Assembly (NCBI GenBank): GCA_947627875.1
Contig: CANQXS010000024.1
Coordinates: 1 to 38,882, forward strand
Source of the DNA: an uncultured Clostridia bacterium
Lineage (GTDB): Bacteria > Bacillota > Clostridia > Oscillospirales > Ruminococcaceae
Direction of reading: 5' to 3'
DNA length: 38,882 nucleotides
Positions 1 to 7,487 of the stretch are shown here, one piece after another. Within the stretch, counting starts at the first letter, position 1. Every line of letters starts with the position of its first letter. The notes under the pieces were generated by a model. It was given only the letters and a program-made list of their open reading frames with translations, had not been told where the DNA came from and did no database searches. A program made the translations under genes and the position numbers.

Positions 1-58
1 CGGTTCGGACAGATACGCCGCAGAGCTTTGCCATTTCTCCTGTCGTGTATTTTGACAT
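1..58 (-). CDS. MerR-family transcriptional regulator, N-terminal fragment (runs off the window)
   Basis: Only the first 19 codons are inside the window, read on the minus strand from ATG at 58. The peptide begins MSKYTTGEMAKLCGVSVRT, the typical start of a MerR DNA-binding domain, where the TGEMAKLCGVS stretch forms the first helices of the winged helix. A strong ribosome-binding site (AAAGGAGGT, about 67-75) precedes the ATG. The upstream promoter has the long 19-bp spacer typical of MerR-controlled promoters, which supports the call and suggests autoregulation. The effector domain lies outside the window, so the signal it senses is unknown. It sits in the mobile-element remnant at the left edge. 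Confidence 0.75.
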   Translation of the reverse strand, partial: MSKYTTGEMAKLCGVSVRT

Positions 59-81
59 AGCTTTTACCTCCTTTCGCTCTT

Positions 82-112
82 ATTCTACTTCATTACGCTG
101 CGTCACAAGCAA
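82..112 (-). promoter_or_regulatory. MerR-type promoter with 19-bp spacer and central dyad
   Basis: On the minus strand a -35 TTGCTT (112-107) and a -10 TAGAAT (87-82) are separated by 19 bp. The spacer contains the dyad ACGC-N-GCGT (95-103). An over-long spacer with a dyad between the boxes is the hallmark of promoters untwisted by MerR-family activators. It reads into the MerR gene start at 58. Confidence 0.6.
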
Positions 113-252
113 TACCTTACGCAAGGGGATTTTTTTGAATTTCAAGATTTTATTCAACTTCATCTGCTCAATTTCGTTTTCTGCATTTTATTTGCTCTAT
201 CAATGCGGCCTTCCTTGCATAACCGTTGAACACGCCTAACAGATTTTGCAAA

Positions 253-459
253 TCAGAAGAAAAATAAGTCTTCAAATTTTTTATCCAGGGCAATACATAA
301 AATGAGAGCAAGTTTGGCAGTAGGATTGAACTGTCCTGTTTCGATAGAACTGATTGTATTCCGGGACACACCAACCATTTCGGCCAGTTGGGCCTGTGAC
401 AGTTTCAGTTCTGCCCGTGCTTCTTTAAGACGGTTTTTTAATATAAGTTTGTCATCCAT
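253..459 (-). CDS. Small XRE-family HTH regulator
   Basis: A 68-aa protein that is almost entirely one Cro/C1-type helix-turn-helix: LSQAQLAEMVGVSRNTISSIE is the recognition region, followed by a conserved hydrophobic tail ending FEDLFFF. Single-domain regulators of this size are common in clostridial mobile elements and often pair with a small membrane protein, as here. ATG at 459 is preferred because AAGGTGG lies 8 nt upstream; an in-frame GTG at 471 is possible but badly placed. It follows the 111-aa membrane protein gene by 13 nt, so the two are co-transcribed from the promoter near 856-884. The likely function is autorepression through the CCAAG-N4-CTTGG palindromes; this is inference. 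Confidence 0.85.
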   Translation of the reverse strand: MDDKLILKNRLKEARAELKLSQAQLAEMVGVSRNTISSIETGQFNPTAKLALILCIALDKKFEDLFFF

Positions 460-472
460 ATCATCCACCACC

Positions 473-808
473 TTACAGGATTGTAGATGATACGATTAGA
501 TTATAAATATGATATCCAGCGCTTACTGCAACAATTACTGTATATGCAATCGCTATCAAGAGCTCATGCTTACGTTGCAGCTTGATATATTTCATCCAGG
601 ATGCGGCCATACTGGGACTGAAAACAAGTGCCCACATCCCCCAATTTTGACCGCCACCCACAAAGATTTGTACGGAAAAAAAGATTAAGGCAAGAACTGC
701 CATCACGATAATCCCACACGAATTTGCCTGTTTTAACACCTCGATTTCATAGACATCTTTGTTTTTGTTCTCGGCTCTGCTTTTTGCTAAAATTTCTTCC
801 TTGTTCAT
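473..808 (-). CDS. Small membrane protein (DUF6442-like) paired with XRE regulator
   Basis: A 111-aa protein: a charged N-terminus (KSRAENKNKDVYEIEVLKQ), then three hydrophobic segments (about residues 30-50, 54-70 and 82-105 of the ATG-808 form), ending NLIVSSTIL. From memory it resembles the DUF6442 family, whose members sit beside small XRE regulators. The function is unknown; a membrane sensor or anti-regulator for the neighbouring HTH protein is possible. Start 808 has GGAGG 8 nt upstream, better than the upstream in-frame codon at 823. It is the first gene of a two-gene minus-strand operon whose promoter region carries three operator palindromes. Confidence 0.75.
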   Translation of the reverse strand: MNKEEILAKSRAENKNKDVYEIEVLKQANSCGIIVMAVLALIFFSVQIFVGGGQNWGMWALVFSPSMAASWMKYIKLQRKHELLIAIAYTVIVAVSAGYHIYNLIVSSTIL

Positions 809-832
809 AATGGAAACCTCCAACTTATGCTG

Positions 833-907
833 CCAAGTTTTCTTGGCGCATCCTCATTATAGCACCGCCAAGTTTTCTTGTCAATATATATTGCCAAGTT
901 TTCATGG
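833..907. repeat. Three CCAAG-N4-CTTGG operator palindromes
   Basis: Three copies of one palindrome: 833-846 (CCAAGTTTTCTTGG, perfect), 868-881 (last base T instead of G) and 894-907 (CCAAGTTTTCATGG, one change in the right arm). Starts are 35 and 26 bp apart. Copy two fills the spacer between the -35 and -10 of the operon promoter, copy three lies just upstream of the -35, and copy one lies downstream of the -10. This is a repressor-operator arrangement, most likely bound by the XRE protein at 253-459. Confidence 0.75.
856..884 (-). promoter_or_regulatory. Strong sigma-A promoter of membrane protein/XRE operon
   Basis: On the minus strand TTGACA (884-879) and TATAAT (861-856) both match consensus and are separated by exactly 17 bp. 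The spacer contains an operator palindrome, so a bound protein would block RNA polymerase. Confidence 0.8.
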
Positions 908-1004
908 ATTTTTGTTTGCAAGTCTGCAAGGCAGTAGAAATGCCTTGCGGTGTTGTTTTCTGATTGGAAGCTATAATCGCCTATATATAGAAATTTCATA
1001 GCGT

Positions 1005-1172
1005 TCAATAAGCGCCCTTGTTTTCGCACATAATTTGTTCCAGAAGTCCGGCATATTCTTCACGCAAAGATTTGACGGAGGGCAGCTTTGTGATCCCCAG
1101 GCCGTCAAAATATTTCTTTGCCGCCTGATGAATGATTATATCCGCCTCATGCTCTGACCGGTTTTTTTGCTG
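1005..1172 (-). pseudogene. Relaxase (MobA) C-terminal remnant
   Basis: An open minus-strand frame of about 55 codons with no start reads KNRSEHEADIIIHQAAKKYF, continues through GLGITKLPSVKSLREEYAGLLEQ, and stops at 1005-1007. It lines up with the C-terminal part of the intact relaxase at 36637-38223 (RKQHESEFIIMESAQKYF, then HGVTKIPSYKTLQTEIEQL). This is a fragment of a related relaxase left by decay or recombination of an older element. It overlaps, in another frame, the end of a TetR-like start (1136-1252), so the fusion point lies near 1160-1175. It cannot encode a relaxase because the catalytic domain is missing. Confidence 0.7.
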
Positions 1173-1252
1173 TACCCGGCCTTGCGTGTCAGGTTCAGTG
1201 CGGCGCTTGTGATCTCGTCCCGTGTGAATTTGAATTTTGGCGGCATACTCAT
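1136..1252 (-). pseudogene. TetR-family regulator N-terminal remnant (38 codons)
   Basis: ATG at 1252 has GGAGGAAC directly upstream. The product begins MSMPPKFKFTRDEITSAALN and continues LTRKAG, which matches the first helix of TetR/AcrR repressors (usual form MPPKxKFTREEI..AALxLVREKG). After about 26 residues the frame leaves the TetR pattern and stops at 1136, because the DNA has switched to relaxase-tail sequence. The promoter and operator upstream are intact, so a truncated peptide may still be transcribed. A complete TetR protein would be near 190 aa; this is a broken gene. Confidence 0.65.
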
Positions 1253-1619
1253 GTTCCTCCCATCATAGCACATCTGTCGTTACGCAACCTATGTTGCTTA
1301 TTATACGCATTTTTTGAAAAAGTCAAGATAGAAGAAGGCACACAAAATTTATTTGGCCAGTTACCAAAAAAGAGCGATGATCTGCGATGGATATTGCCGG
1401 GTACAATTCCGCTTGTAACGCACTAACCGCCAAAGGGAGACTTGCCGGTATAACAAGCCTCCCTCTGATATTCTTATGTCTGTATTGCAATATTTGTCAG
1501 GCTTTCATGCCCGCAAAGCGTTACTGCGAAGTGGGTGTTGCCGTTTTGCGACACCCCCCGATTATCGGCTCCTCAGAGGAGACTGTTTCGTCTACCCCTG
1601 CCAGTTGAATCAGACCATA
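1253..1619. other. Non-coding element remnant with hairpin at 1533-1556
   Basis: There is no convincing gene in this 367-bp stretch between the TetR fragment and tnpV. Besides the promoter/operator at 1284-1326 it contains the hairpin GGGTGTTGC-CGTTTT-GCGACACCC (1533-1556; one G-T pair), which has no T-run and lies downstream of tnpV on the minus strand. AT-rich sequence around 1300-1375 and GC-richer sequence from 1390 suggest a junction between two element pieces near 1375. Confidence 0.45.
1284..1326 (-). promoter_or_regulatory. Promoter and operator dyad of the truncated TetR gene
   Basis: On the minus strand TTGACT (1326-1321) and TATAAT (1305-1300) are separated by 15 bp. The palindrome GCAAC-CTAT-GTTGC (1284-1297) lies just downstream of the -10, a normal site for a TetR autorepressor. 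The 15-bp spacer is short, so activity is uncertain. Confidence 0.5.
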
Positions 1620-2006
1620 TCACACATAAATCATTTCAATTTTGATTATCTCCTCCGCACGGCCAACAATACTATTCATGGCCTGAATCCATTCCCACTG
1701 TGACCGGCGCTTCAAATCTTCATCCACGCCCTCGGCTCTGGCCATCTGCCGGATGATAAGCTGGCAGCGTTCCTGTGCCTGTTCGTTGATGTCGGCAAGA
1801 TAAGTGTACAGCTTGCCTGTCAGAATCAAATGGTTGAGCATTGACTGGTTCGTTTCCTCCAGATATGCCCTGTGCATCCGTCCCCATTTCCCGATAGGGC
1901 GGGAATCGTTATCCGGCAGTTCGATAGCCGGGATGTAGTAGTCTTCGGCGAGGACGTAATCAAGGCCGTTCGTGTTGTCATGAATTCTCGGTTTCAATTT
2001 GCTCAT
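1620..2006 (-). CDS. tnpV: Transposon-encoded protein TnpV
   Basis: A 128-aa protein. It starts MSKLKPRIHDNTNGLDYVLA and has the landmarks YIPAIELPD, RPIGKWGRMHRAYL, LILTGKLYTYLADINEQAQER and MNSIVGRAEEIIKIEMIYV. I recognise this as TnpV, a small accessory protein of Tn4451-type and related clostridial elements; its biochemical role is unknown. ATG at 2006 has GGAGG 8 nt upstream and is preferred over upstream in-frame starts. Full length for the family, so apparently intact. It is oriented away from the recombinase fragment at 2065-3345, and the abrupt change from its upstream region into the recombinase body around 2060-2095 marks a rearrangement breakpoint. Confidence 0.85.
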   Translation of the reverse strand: MSKLKPRIHDNTNGLDYVLAEDYYIPAIELPDNDSRPIGKWGRMHRAYLEETNQSMLNHLILTGKLYTYLADINEQAQERCQLIIRQMARAEGVDEDLKRRSQWEWIQAMNSIVGRAEEIIKIEMIYV

Positions 2007-2064
2007 GTCTTTTTCCTCCATATTATGATGTTGCCACCGTTTCGCCGGAAGTAATCGACCGCCA

Positions 2065-3345
2065 ATGCACTGCTGTGATGTCATTCTTTATGCAAGATTG
2101 ACTAACGAGTGGTACGCCAAGGACACGAGCAAGAAAATCCGAGCGGTGATGAAGTCAAAAGGCGAAGCGGGAGAGTACCTCTGTACTAATCCTCCGTATG
2201 GATACTTAAAAGACCCCGACAATAAGAAATGGTGGATAGTCGATGAGGAAGCTGCCAAAGTCGTCGAGGACATCTTCAAATTATGTGTCGCGGGAAACGG
2301 GCCGACGCAGATTGCAAGAATACTGCAAGAGCGCAAAATTCCCACGCCGACCGTTCATGCTCAATCTCTCGGACTTGCAACGAGAAACCCAATGCCAGCT
2401 GACCCGTATCACTGGGTAGGCGATAGCGTGTCGTACATTTTGGAGCAGCCAGTCTACCTTGGACATACGGTCAACTTCAAAACGCATAGACAGTCGTACA
2501 AAATAAAAAAGGCTGTTGACAACCCCAAAGAACAGTGGCGAGTTTTTCCCAATACTCACGAGCCGATTGTTGACGAAGAAACATTTAACCGTGTGCAGGA
2601 GCTTCGCAAGAACAAGCGCCGACCGACGAGAACAGGTAAGACGAATATGTTTTCGGGCATTGTTAGGTGCGCGGATTGCAAGGCAAAGATGTACTACTGC
2701 ACAACAAACAACTTCGAGAAAAGGCAAGATTACTTTATCTGCTCGACATCGAGGACAAAGGGCAAAGAAGTCTGCAAAACCCATTTTATTCGAGCCGTAA
2801 TACTTGAGCAAGGCGTCTTGCATAATATCCGCACCGTTATGTGGCTTGTCGCCAATTACGAGGAAAAATTCAGAGCTGCTCTCGGTGCTATGCAGAAATC
2901 CGAAATGAAAAAGGCTCTTGCGAGCAAGAAAAAGCAGGTCAATCAGATTGGGCGTAGGATTGACGAGCTTGACAGGCTTTTCAAGAAAGTCTATGAGGAT
3001 TATGCCAATCAAAGGCTTTCGGAATCGCGGTATGAAATGCTTTCGGGCGACTATGAAGCCGAACAGTCTGAACTTCGTGAAAAACTGCAAGCGTTGACAA
3101 CGGAGATCGAGCAGCAGGAGGAGCAAGCGGAAAACATCGACAAATTCATCGCTAAAGTCAAGAAATATTTGGAGATGACCGAGCTTACACCAGCGATACT
3201 TAATGATTTAGTCAAGGCGGTATACGTTCACAAGTCTAATAAAGTCGATGGCAAGCGTGTTGTGGACATAGACATTTCCTATGATTTTGTAGGAATCCTG
3301 CCGAAAAGCCTGTTTGAGGACATAAAAAACGAACCGATGCAGTGA
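2065..3345 (+). pseudogene. Large serine recombinase, C-terminal two-thirds only
   Basis: The 426-codon frame carries the post-catalytic part of a TnpX/TndX-like large serine recombinase. From about residue 12 it reads RLTNEWYAKDTSKKIRAV, then the recombinase domain (NPPYGYLKDP, VDEEAAKVVEDIFKL), a zinc ribbon (VRCADCKAKMYYC, later YFICS and VCKTH), and a long charged coiled coil (about residues 290-375). The N-terminal resolvase domain with the catalytic serine (about 130-150 residues) is absent. The first 10 or so codons do not match the family and come from the junction with the tnpV side. It cannot catalyse strand exchange alone. It reads to the right, as expected for the last gene of an element whose right end would lie just beyond 3345. 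The missing N-terminal type is seen in a different recombinase starting at 38569. Confidence 0.85.
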
Positions 3346-3356
3346 TACATCGGTTC

Positions 3357-3410
3357 GGAAAACAATCAAAAGTTGTTTTATTAGGGGCGACCTTCGGGCG
3401 CTCTTTTTGT
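3357..3410 (+). terminator. Probable terminators after the recombinase remnant
   Basis: Two adjacent hairpins: AAAACAA-TCAAAAG-TTGTTTT (about 3358-3379) and GCGACC-TTC-GGGCGC (about 3385-3402; one mismatch) followed by CTTTTTG. The second has the stem-plus-T-run form of an intrinsic terminator. Confidence 0.5.
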
Positions 3411-3448
3411 ATATAAGCGCAATTTTAAAAGTTTTAGGTCAAGCGTTT

Positions 3449-3600
3449 TTACTTCCACACCCCCTAATCCCCCTCTCCCTCAAAGAGGAAGAGGGGGACT
3501 TCACCCTGTCACCCGGTCGTTCACCGTTCGGCGAACGACCGACCCCTCCCCTCAAGGGGAGGGGTATTTGGGCGCCTTAAAAGCAAGTAGCGCGGTCAAA
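3449..3600. repeat. Dispersed multi-hairpin intergenic repeat, copy 1
   Basis: Begins CTTCCACACCCCCTAATCCC and folds into three consecutive hairpins: TCCCCCTCTCCCTC against GAGGAAGAGGGGGA, GGTCGTTC against GAACGACC, and CCCCTCCCCT against AGGGGAGGGG. It recurs at 6298-6455 over nearly the whole length and in short form at 29587-29631. Homology extends past the third hairpin, since AAGTA followed by a GCGGTC-like block is shared. It lies in the 359-bp gap between the recombinase remnant and cotH. No gene is seen in it. Confidence 0.8.
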
Positions 3601-3636
3601 GCTCGGTGTTCCCTGCCGTTTTTCCGTAATTTTCTG

Positions 3637-3665
3637 TTTACAACGCTCTGATTTTGTGATATAAT
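3637..3665 (+). promoter_or_regulatory. Sigma-A promoter of cotH
   Basis: TTTACA (3637-3642), a 17-bp spacer, and TATAAT (3660-3665). The start codon at 3705 follows a GGAGGTG ribosome-binding site. Confidence 0.7.
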
Positions 3666-3704
3666 GTTTGTATCTGCAATCCCGAAATTTACGGAGGTGC
3701 CGCG

Positions 3705-6212
3705 ATGAAACCGAAAGCAAAGAAAATTATCCTTGCCCTGTCGCTCGTTCTGATCCTCGGGGCGTCGGCTGCCGCCGCTGCCTGGGCAGACGCTTATGTT
3801 GCGGCGAATCCCCTGCCCGTCGTTTCTGACGCGGTTGACCCTTCCGCCGAGGAAGTTGCTGCCGAGATACCCATCGGCTCTACCGACGGCGAAGCGGTGA
3901 GCTTTTCGCTCCGCGCGGGGTTTTATTCCTCCTCCCAAAAGCTGACGATCTCGGCAGAAGGCGCAGACGAGATTTTATATACCCGCGACGGCTCTGACCC
4001 GACCGTCGACGGCAGAAAGTATTACAACGGCATCGATCTGAAATGCGGCGACGAAATTAAGATATATACGATATCCGCGGCGGCGAAATACCCCGACGGC
4101 ACCTTTAGCGAGCCCGTCACCCGCTCTTATATCTGCGGAAGAGACGTTGCGAACCGCTTCGACTGCCTTGTTTTTTCCGTCTCGATAGACCCCGATTACC
4201 TCTATAACTACGAAGACGGCATTTTTATCGCGGGAAAGATGCGCGACGACTACCTCGCCACCGAGCCGACGCGCGAAATCCAGCCCACCGACCCCGCCAA
4301 CTGGAACCAGCGCGGCAGAGAGGGCGAACGTCCGGCTTATGTCGAGGTTTTCGAGTATGACGGCGAATGCGTTATCTCTCAGGACTGCGGGCTCAGGATA
4401 TTCGGCGGCTGGAGCCGCTCGAACGACCAAAAAAATCTGCGGCTCTACGCCCGCACGGAATACGACGAGGTGAACAACCGCTTCAGATACGAATTCTTCC
4501 CCGACGCTTTAGATTCCGGCGGCAACAAGATAGTCTCGTATAAAAAGCTGTCGCTCAGAGCCTGCGCCAACGACAACGGCGCTATGTTTGAGCGCGACGA
4601 CGCGATTTCCGCGCTCGCAGAAGCTGCCGGTCTCGAGGTAAAAAAGAGCCGCCCCGCGGCGGTGTTCCTCAACGGCGAATACTACGGCTTCGCGTGGTGT
4701 CAGCAGGTATTTTCCGAAGATCTGCTCGACCACAAATACGGCGTCGAGGACGGCGAATGGGATATCCTCAAGGGCAGCGAATATCTTATGACCGAAGATC
4801 CCGAGGACCCGAACTGGGCGGCGATGAACGCCGACTGGCACAGAATGTATGACTACGCCTATAAAGACCTCACCGTCGACGCTACCTTCGCCGAGCTCGA
4901 GGAGCTTCTGGACATCGACAACTTTTTGACTTACTACGCCTTTGAATCATACGTCGGCAACGGCGACTGGCCGACCAACAACTATAAAATTTTCCGCTAT
5001 AAATCGGGGTCGGTCCCGATGAGCGGCGAAGCCCCCTTCGACGGCAAATGGCGGTTTATGCTCTTTGACACCGATTTCGGGCTCGGGCTCTACGGCAACG
5101 ATGCCTTGTCAACTCATATGCTCGACCTCTTCGACGAGGAATATTTCGGGCTCTACCCAAACGACTGGCGCGACGACGTCCACGACCAGAGCGAAAAATA
5201 CAAGCGCAGCGACCTTTTGATTTCGCTCTGCAAGCGCGAGGACATAAGAGACCGCTTCCTCGCAATTCTTTCAGACATCTCGGGGTATTACCTAAGCGCC
5301 GAGCGCACGTCGGAATATCTTGACAGCTTCAACACCCTGCGGCTCCACGAGCTCGTAGCCGCCTCAGAAGAGGGTACCGCAAACGTCTGGAGCGTTTCGC
5401 GCGAGCTCGACACCGCGAAGGATTGGATAAAAAAGCGCCCCAACGCCGCGAAGCTTCATATGGCGAGGGTCTTTCCGGAATACAGCGCAGAAGAGTGTTA
5501 CAGCGTTTACTGCGAACCCGCCGACGGCGCGGTAATAAATCTCAACACCGCAAAGATCGCCCCCGACGGGACTGCGTTCGACGGCTGGTATTTCAAAGGC
5601 ATAGAGGTCCCGCTCGGCTGCACTCTCGAGGACGGCGTTGAATTTTTGAGCTGGGAGATAAACGGCAGAGAGATCAAAGACCGCGACACCGTGATTTCCT
5701 CCGAGCTTTACGGCGAAAGCATCGAAATAAAGCTGAATGTAAAGCGGACAGGCGGCATAAGGATATATGAGACCGCCTATAAGGGCAGCGCCGGCGGGGA
5801 TTACATAACCCTTAAAAACTACGGCGGCGAGCCCGCCTCGACCTCGGGAATGACCTTGAGCGACGGCTCGAACGAATTCGTTCTGCCGACTACGACTATC
5901 CCCGCGGGCGGAACGCTTAAGCTCATCGGAAAGAACTACACCCGCCCCGACGCGATAGGCACTGTCGAATGCGGGTTCAACCTTAAAGAGGGAGAGACCG
6001 TAACGCTCACTTCGTCAGAGGGCGAGGAGCTTTCGAAAGTAGAGCTCAGGCAGGCGCACAAGCGCACCGCACTCCGCCTCGACCCTTACGGCGGGAGGTA
6101 TATTGAGGTCTCCTGCAACTATAAGGACCGCCTGCTCGAAGCCGAGCTGCCCGAATGGAACTGGGGCGGCTGGGGAGGCTGGGGCGATTGGGGCGGCGGC
6201 TGGGGATGGTAA
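3705..6212 (+). CDS. CotH-family protein kinase with chitobiase-like and lamin-tail domains
   Basis: An 835-aa secreted or membrane-anchored protein. Residues 7-27 form a signal peptide/anchor. Residues 65-142 resemble a chitobiase/beta-hexosaminidase C-terminal domain (ILYTRDGSDPTVDG). Residues 150-520 are a CotH kinase: FLNGEYYGFAWCQQVF (321-336), GNGDWPTNNYKIFRY (418-432) and the metal-binding stretch KWRFMLFDTDFGLGLYG (448-464). About 690-800 resembles a lamin-tail domain (YITLKNYGGEPASTSG). CotH proteins are atypical kinases that phosphorylate spore-coat or extracellular proteins; in non-spore contexts the substrate is unknown. The last 18 residues are a Trp/Gly tail (WGGWGGWGDWGGGWGW), perhaps a wall- or glycan-contact motif. 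It is a single gene with its own promoter, flanked by two copies of a palindromic repeat. CotH genes often neighbour VTC/DUF4956 genes, which here lie 20 kb away. Confidence 0.88.
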   Translation: MKPKAKKIILALSLVLILGASAAAAAWADAYVAANPLPVVSDAVDPSAEEVAAEIPIGSTDGEAVSFSLRAGFYSSSQKLTISAEGADEILYTRDGSDPTVDGRKYYNGIDLKCGDEIKIYTISAAAKYPDGTFSEPVTRSYICGRDVANRFDCLVFSVSIDPDYLYNYEDGIFIAGKMRDDYLATEPTREIQPTDPANWNQRGREGERPAYVEVFEYDGECVISQDCGLRIFGGWSRSNDQKNLRLYARTEYDEVNNRFRYEFFPDALDSGGNKIVSYKKLSLRACANDNGAMFERDDAISALAEAAGLEVKKSRPAAVFLNGEYYGFAWCQQVFSEDLLDHKYGVEDGEWDILKGSEYLMTEDPEDPNWAAMNADWHRMYDYAYKDLTVDATFAELEELLDIDNFLTYYAFESYVGNGDWPTNNYKIFRYKSGSVPMSGEAPFDGKWRFMLFDTDFGLGLYGNDALSTHMLDLFDEEYFGLYPNDWRDDVHDQSEKYKRSDLLISLCKREDIRDRFLAILSDISGYYLSAERTSEYLDSFNTLRLHELVAASEEGTANVWSVSRELDTAKDWIKKRPNAAKLHMARVFPEYSAEECYSVYCEPADGAVINLNTAKIAPDGTAFDGWYFKGIEVPLGCTLEDGVEFLSWEINGREIKDRDTVISSELYGESIEIKLNVKRTGGIRIYETAYKGSAGGDYITLKNYGGEPASTSGMTLSDGSNEFVLPTTTIPAGGTLKLIGKNYTRPDAIGTVECGFNLKEGETVTLTSSEGEELSKVELRQAHKRTALRLDPYGGRYIEVSCNYKDRLLEAELPEWNWGGWGGWGDWGGGWGW

Positions 6213-6619
6213 GTTATAACCTTTTCCCGCATATGCCAAGCCTGATATGAGCGCGCCGCCTTCGGCGGGGGGCAATTTCAGCGATTGCTGTGACTTTTTC
6301 TTCCACACCCCCTAATCCCCCTCTCCCTCAGGAGAGGAAGAGGGGGACTTCACCCTGCCCCTCTGGTCGTTCACCCTTCGGCGAACGACACGACCCCTCC
6401 CCTCGAGGGGAGGGGTACCAAGCTCCCCGAAGACAAGTACAGCGGTCCGAATTAAACGCAGCTCTATAAATCGCGTTTGAGCGTCGCTCGTTTGAATCGA
6501 GCTAAATAGCGTTTTGGTCACGAACAAGGCAAAGCGGCGTAGCCCTCCCTCATCGGAGAGCGGGAGGGGGCAGCTTTCCCCTCAAAACCCGTTACTATTT
6601 ACCACGGAGGTATCACCAT
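6213..6619. repeat. Dispersed multi-hairpin repeat, copy 2, within a gene-free gap
   Basis: The gap holds the second long repeat copy at about 6298-6455, with the same three hairpins as at 3449-3600 and small indels. Its stems include GGTCGTTC against GAACGAC and CCCCTCCCCTC against GAGGGGAGGGG. A further GC-rich inverted stretch around 6541-6571 (CCCTCCCTC against GCGGGAGGG) may be related. The rest shows no gene. The two long copies bracket cotH in the same orientation. Confidence 0.75.
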
Positions 6620-7471
6620 ATGTCAAAAATCAAAATCACCTGCGACTCCACCTGCGACCTCACCGCAGAGCTCTACCGGCGCTGCAACGCCGACGTTATC
6701 CCCCTCGGGGTTCTGTTGGGCGACGAGCTTCGCCACGACGGCGTCGACGTTACCGTCCGGGAGCTCTACGACTACGTCGCGAAAACCGGCGTTCTGCCGA
6801 AGACCTCGGCGATATCGCAGTTTGAATATGCGTCGGTCTGGAAACCCTACCTCGAAGAGGGCTACAGCATTATACATATCAACATTTCGAGCGCCATTTC
6901 CGCCTGCCATCAGAACGCGAGAATGGCGGCTGCCGAACTCAAAAACGTCTATCCCGTCGACTCGCTCAGCCTTTCGAGCGGCTCGGGAATGCTGGTTTTA
7001 AAGGCTGCCGAGCTCGCCGAGCAGGGGCTCGAAGCCCCCGATATCGCAAAAGAGCTCGAGCGGCTTCGCGGGCTTTTGGACGTAAGCTTCGTTTTGCAGA
7101 CTCTCGAATACCTCCAGAAGGGCGGGCGCTGCTCGAGCGTCCTCGCTTTCGGCGCAAATCTTTTAAAACTCAGACCCGAGATAGTCTTACAGCCAGACGG
7201 CTCGATGGACGTAGGCAGAAAGTACCGCGGCAGCGCCGAAAAGTCGATAATCGACTACGTCCACGGCAGGCTAAAGGGCAGGGACGACATCGACAAATCG
7301 CTTATATTTGTCGTTAATACCTATGCCGACCCGCAGACCGTCGAGGAGGTAAAAAGGATAGTAAAAGAGGAATACGGCTTTGAGGCGGTCTATGCAACCG
7401 AGGCGGGAAGCACCATTTCGAGCCACTGCGGAGCCGGAACCCTCGGGATAATGTTCTATAAAAAAGCCTGA
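6620..7471 (+). CDS. DegV family fatty-acid-binding protein
   Basis: A 283-aa protein of normal DegV length. Landmarks are the N-terminal KITCDSTCDLTAELY, the central HINISSAISACHQNARMA that lines the lipid pocket, LQTLEYLQKGGRCSS, and the C-terminal SHCGAGTLGIMFYKK. DegV/FakB proteins are cytosolic and hold a single fatty acid, presenting it to a FakA-type kinase for phosphorylation and phospholipid synthesis. The gene 16 nt downstream is a PlsC-like acyltransferase, so the pair points to lipid assembly. The start follows GGAGGT. It is one of several paralogues usual in clostridia; which fatty acid it binds cannot be read from the sequence. Confidence 0.92.
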   Translation: MSKIKITCDSTCDLTAELYRRCNADVIPLGVLLGDELRHDGVDVTVRELYDYVAKTGVLPKTSAISQFEYASVWKPYLEEGYSIIHINISSAISACHQNARMAAAELKNVYPVDSLSLSSGSGMLVLKAAELAEQGLEAPDIAKELERLRGLLDVSFVLQTLEYLQKGGRCSSVLAFGANLLKLRPEIVLQPDGSMDVGRKYRGSAEKSIIDYVHGRLKGRDDIDKSLIFVVNTYADPQTVEEVKRIVKEEYGFEAVYATEAGSTISSHCGAGTLGIMFYKKA

Positions 7472-7487
7472 AAGGAGAACTTGCAGT

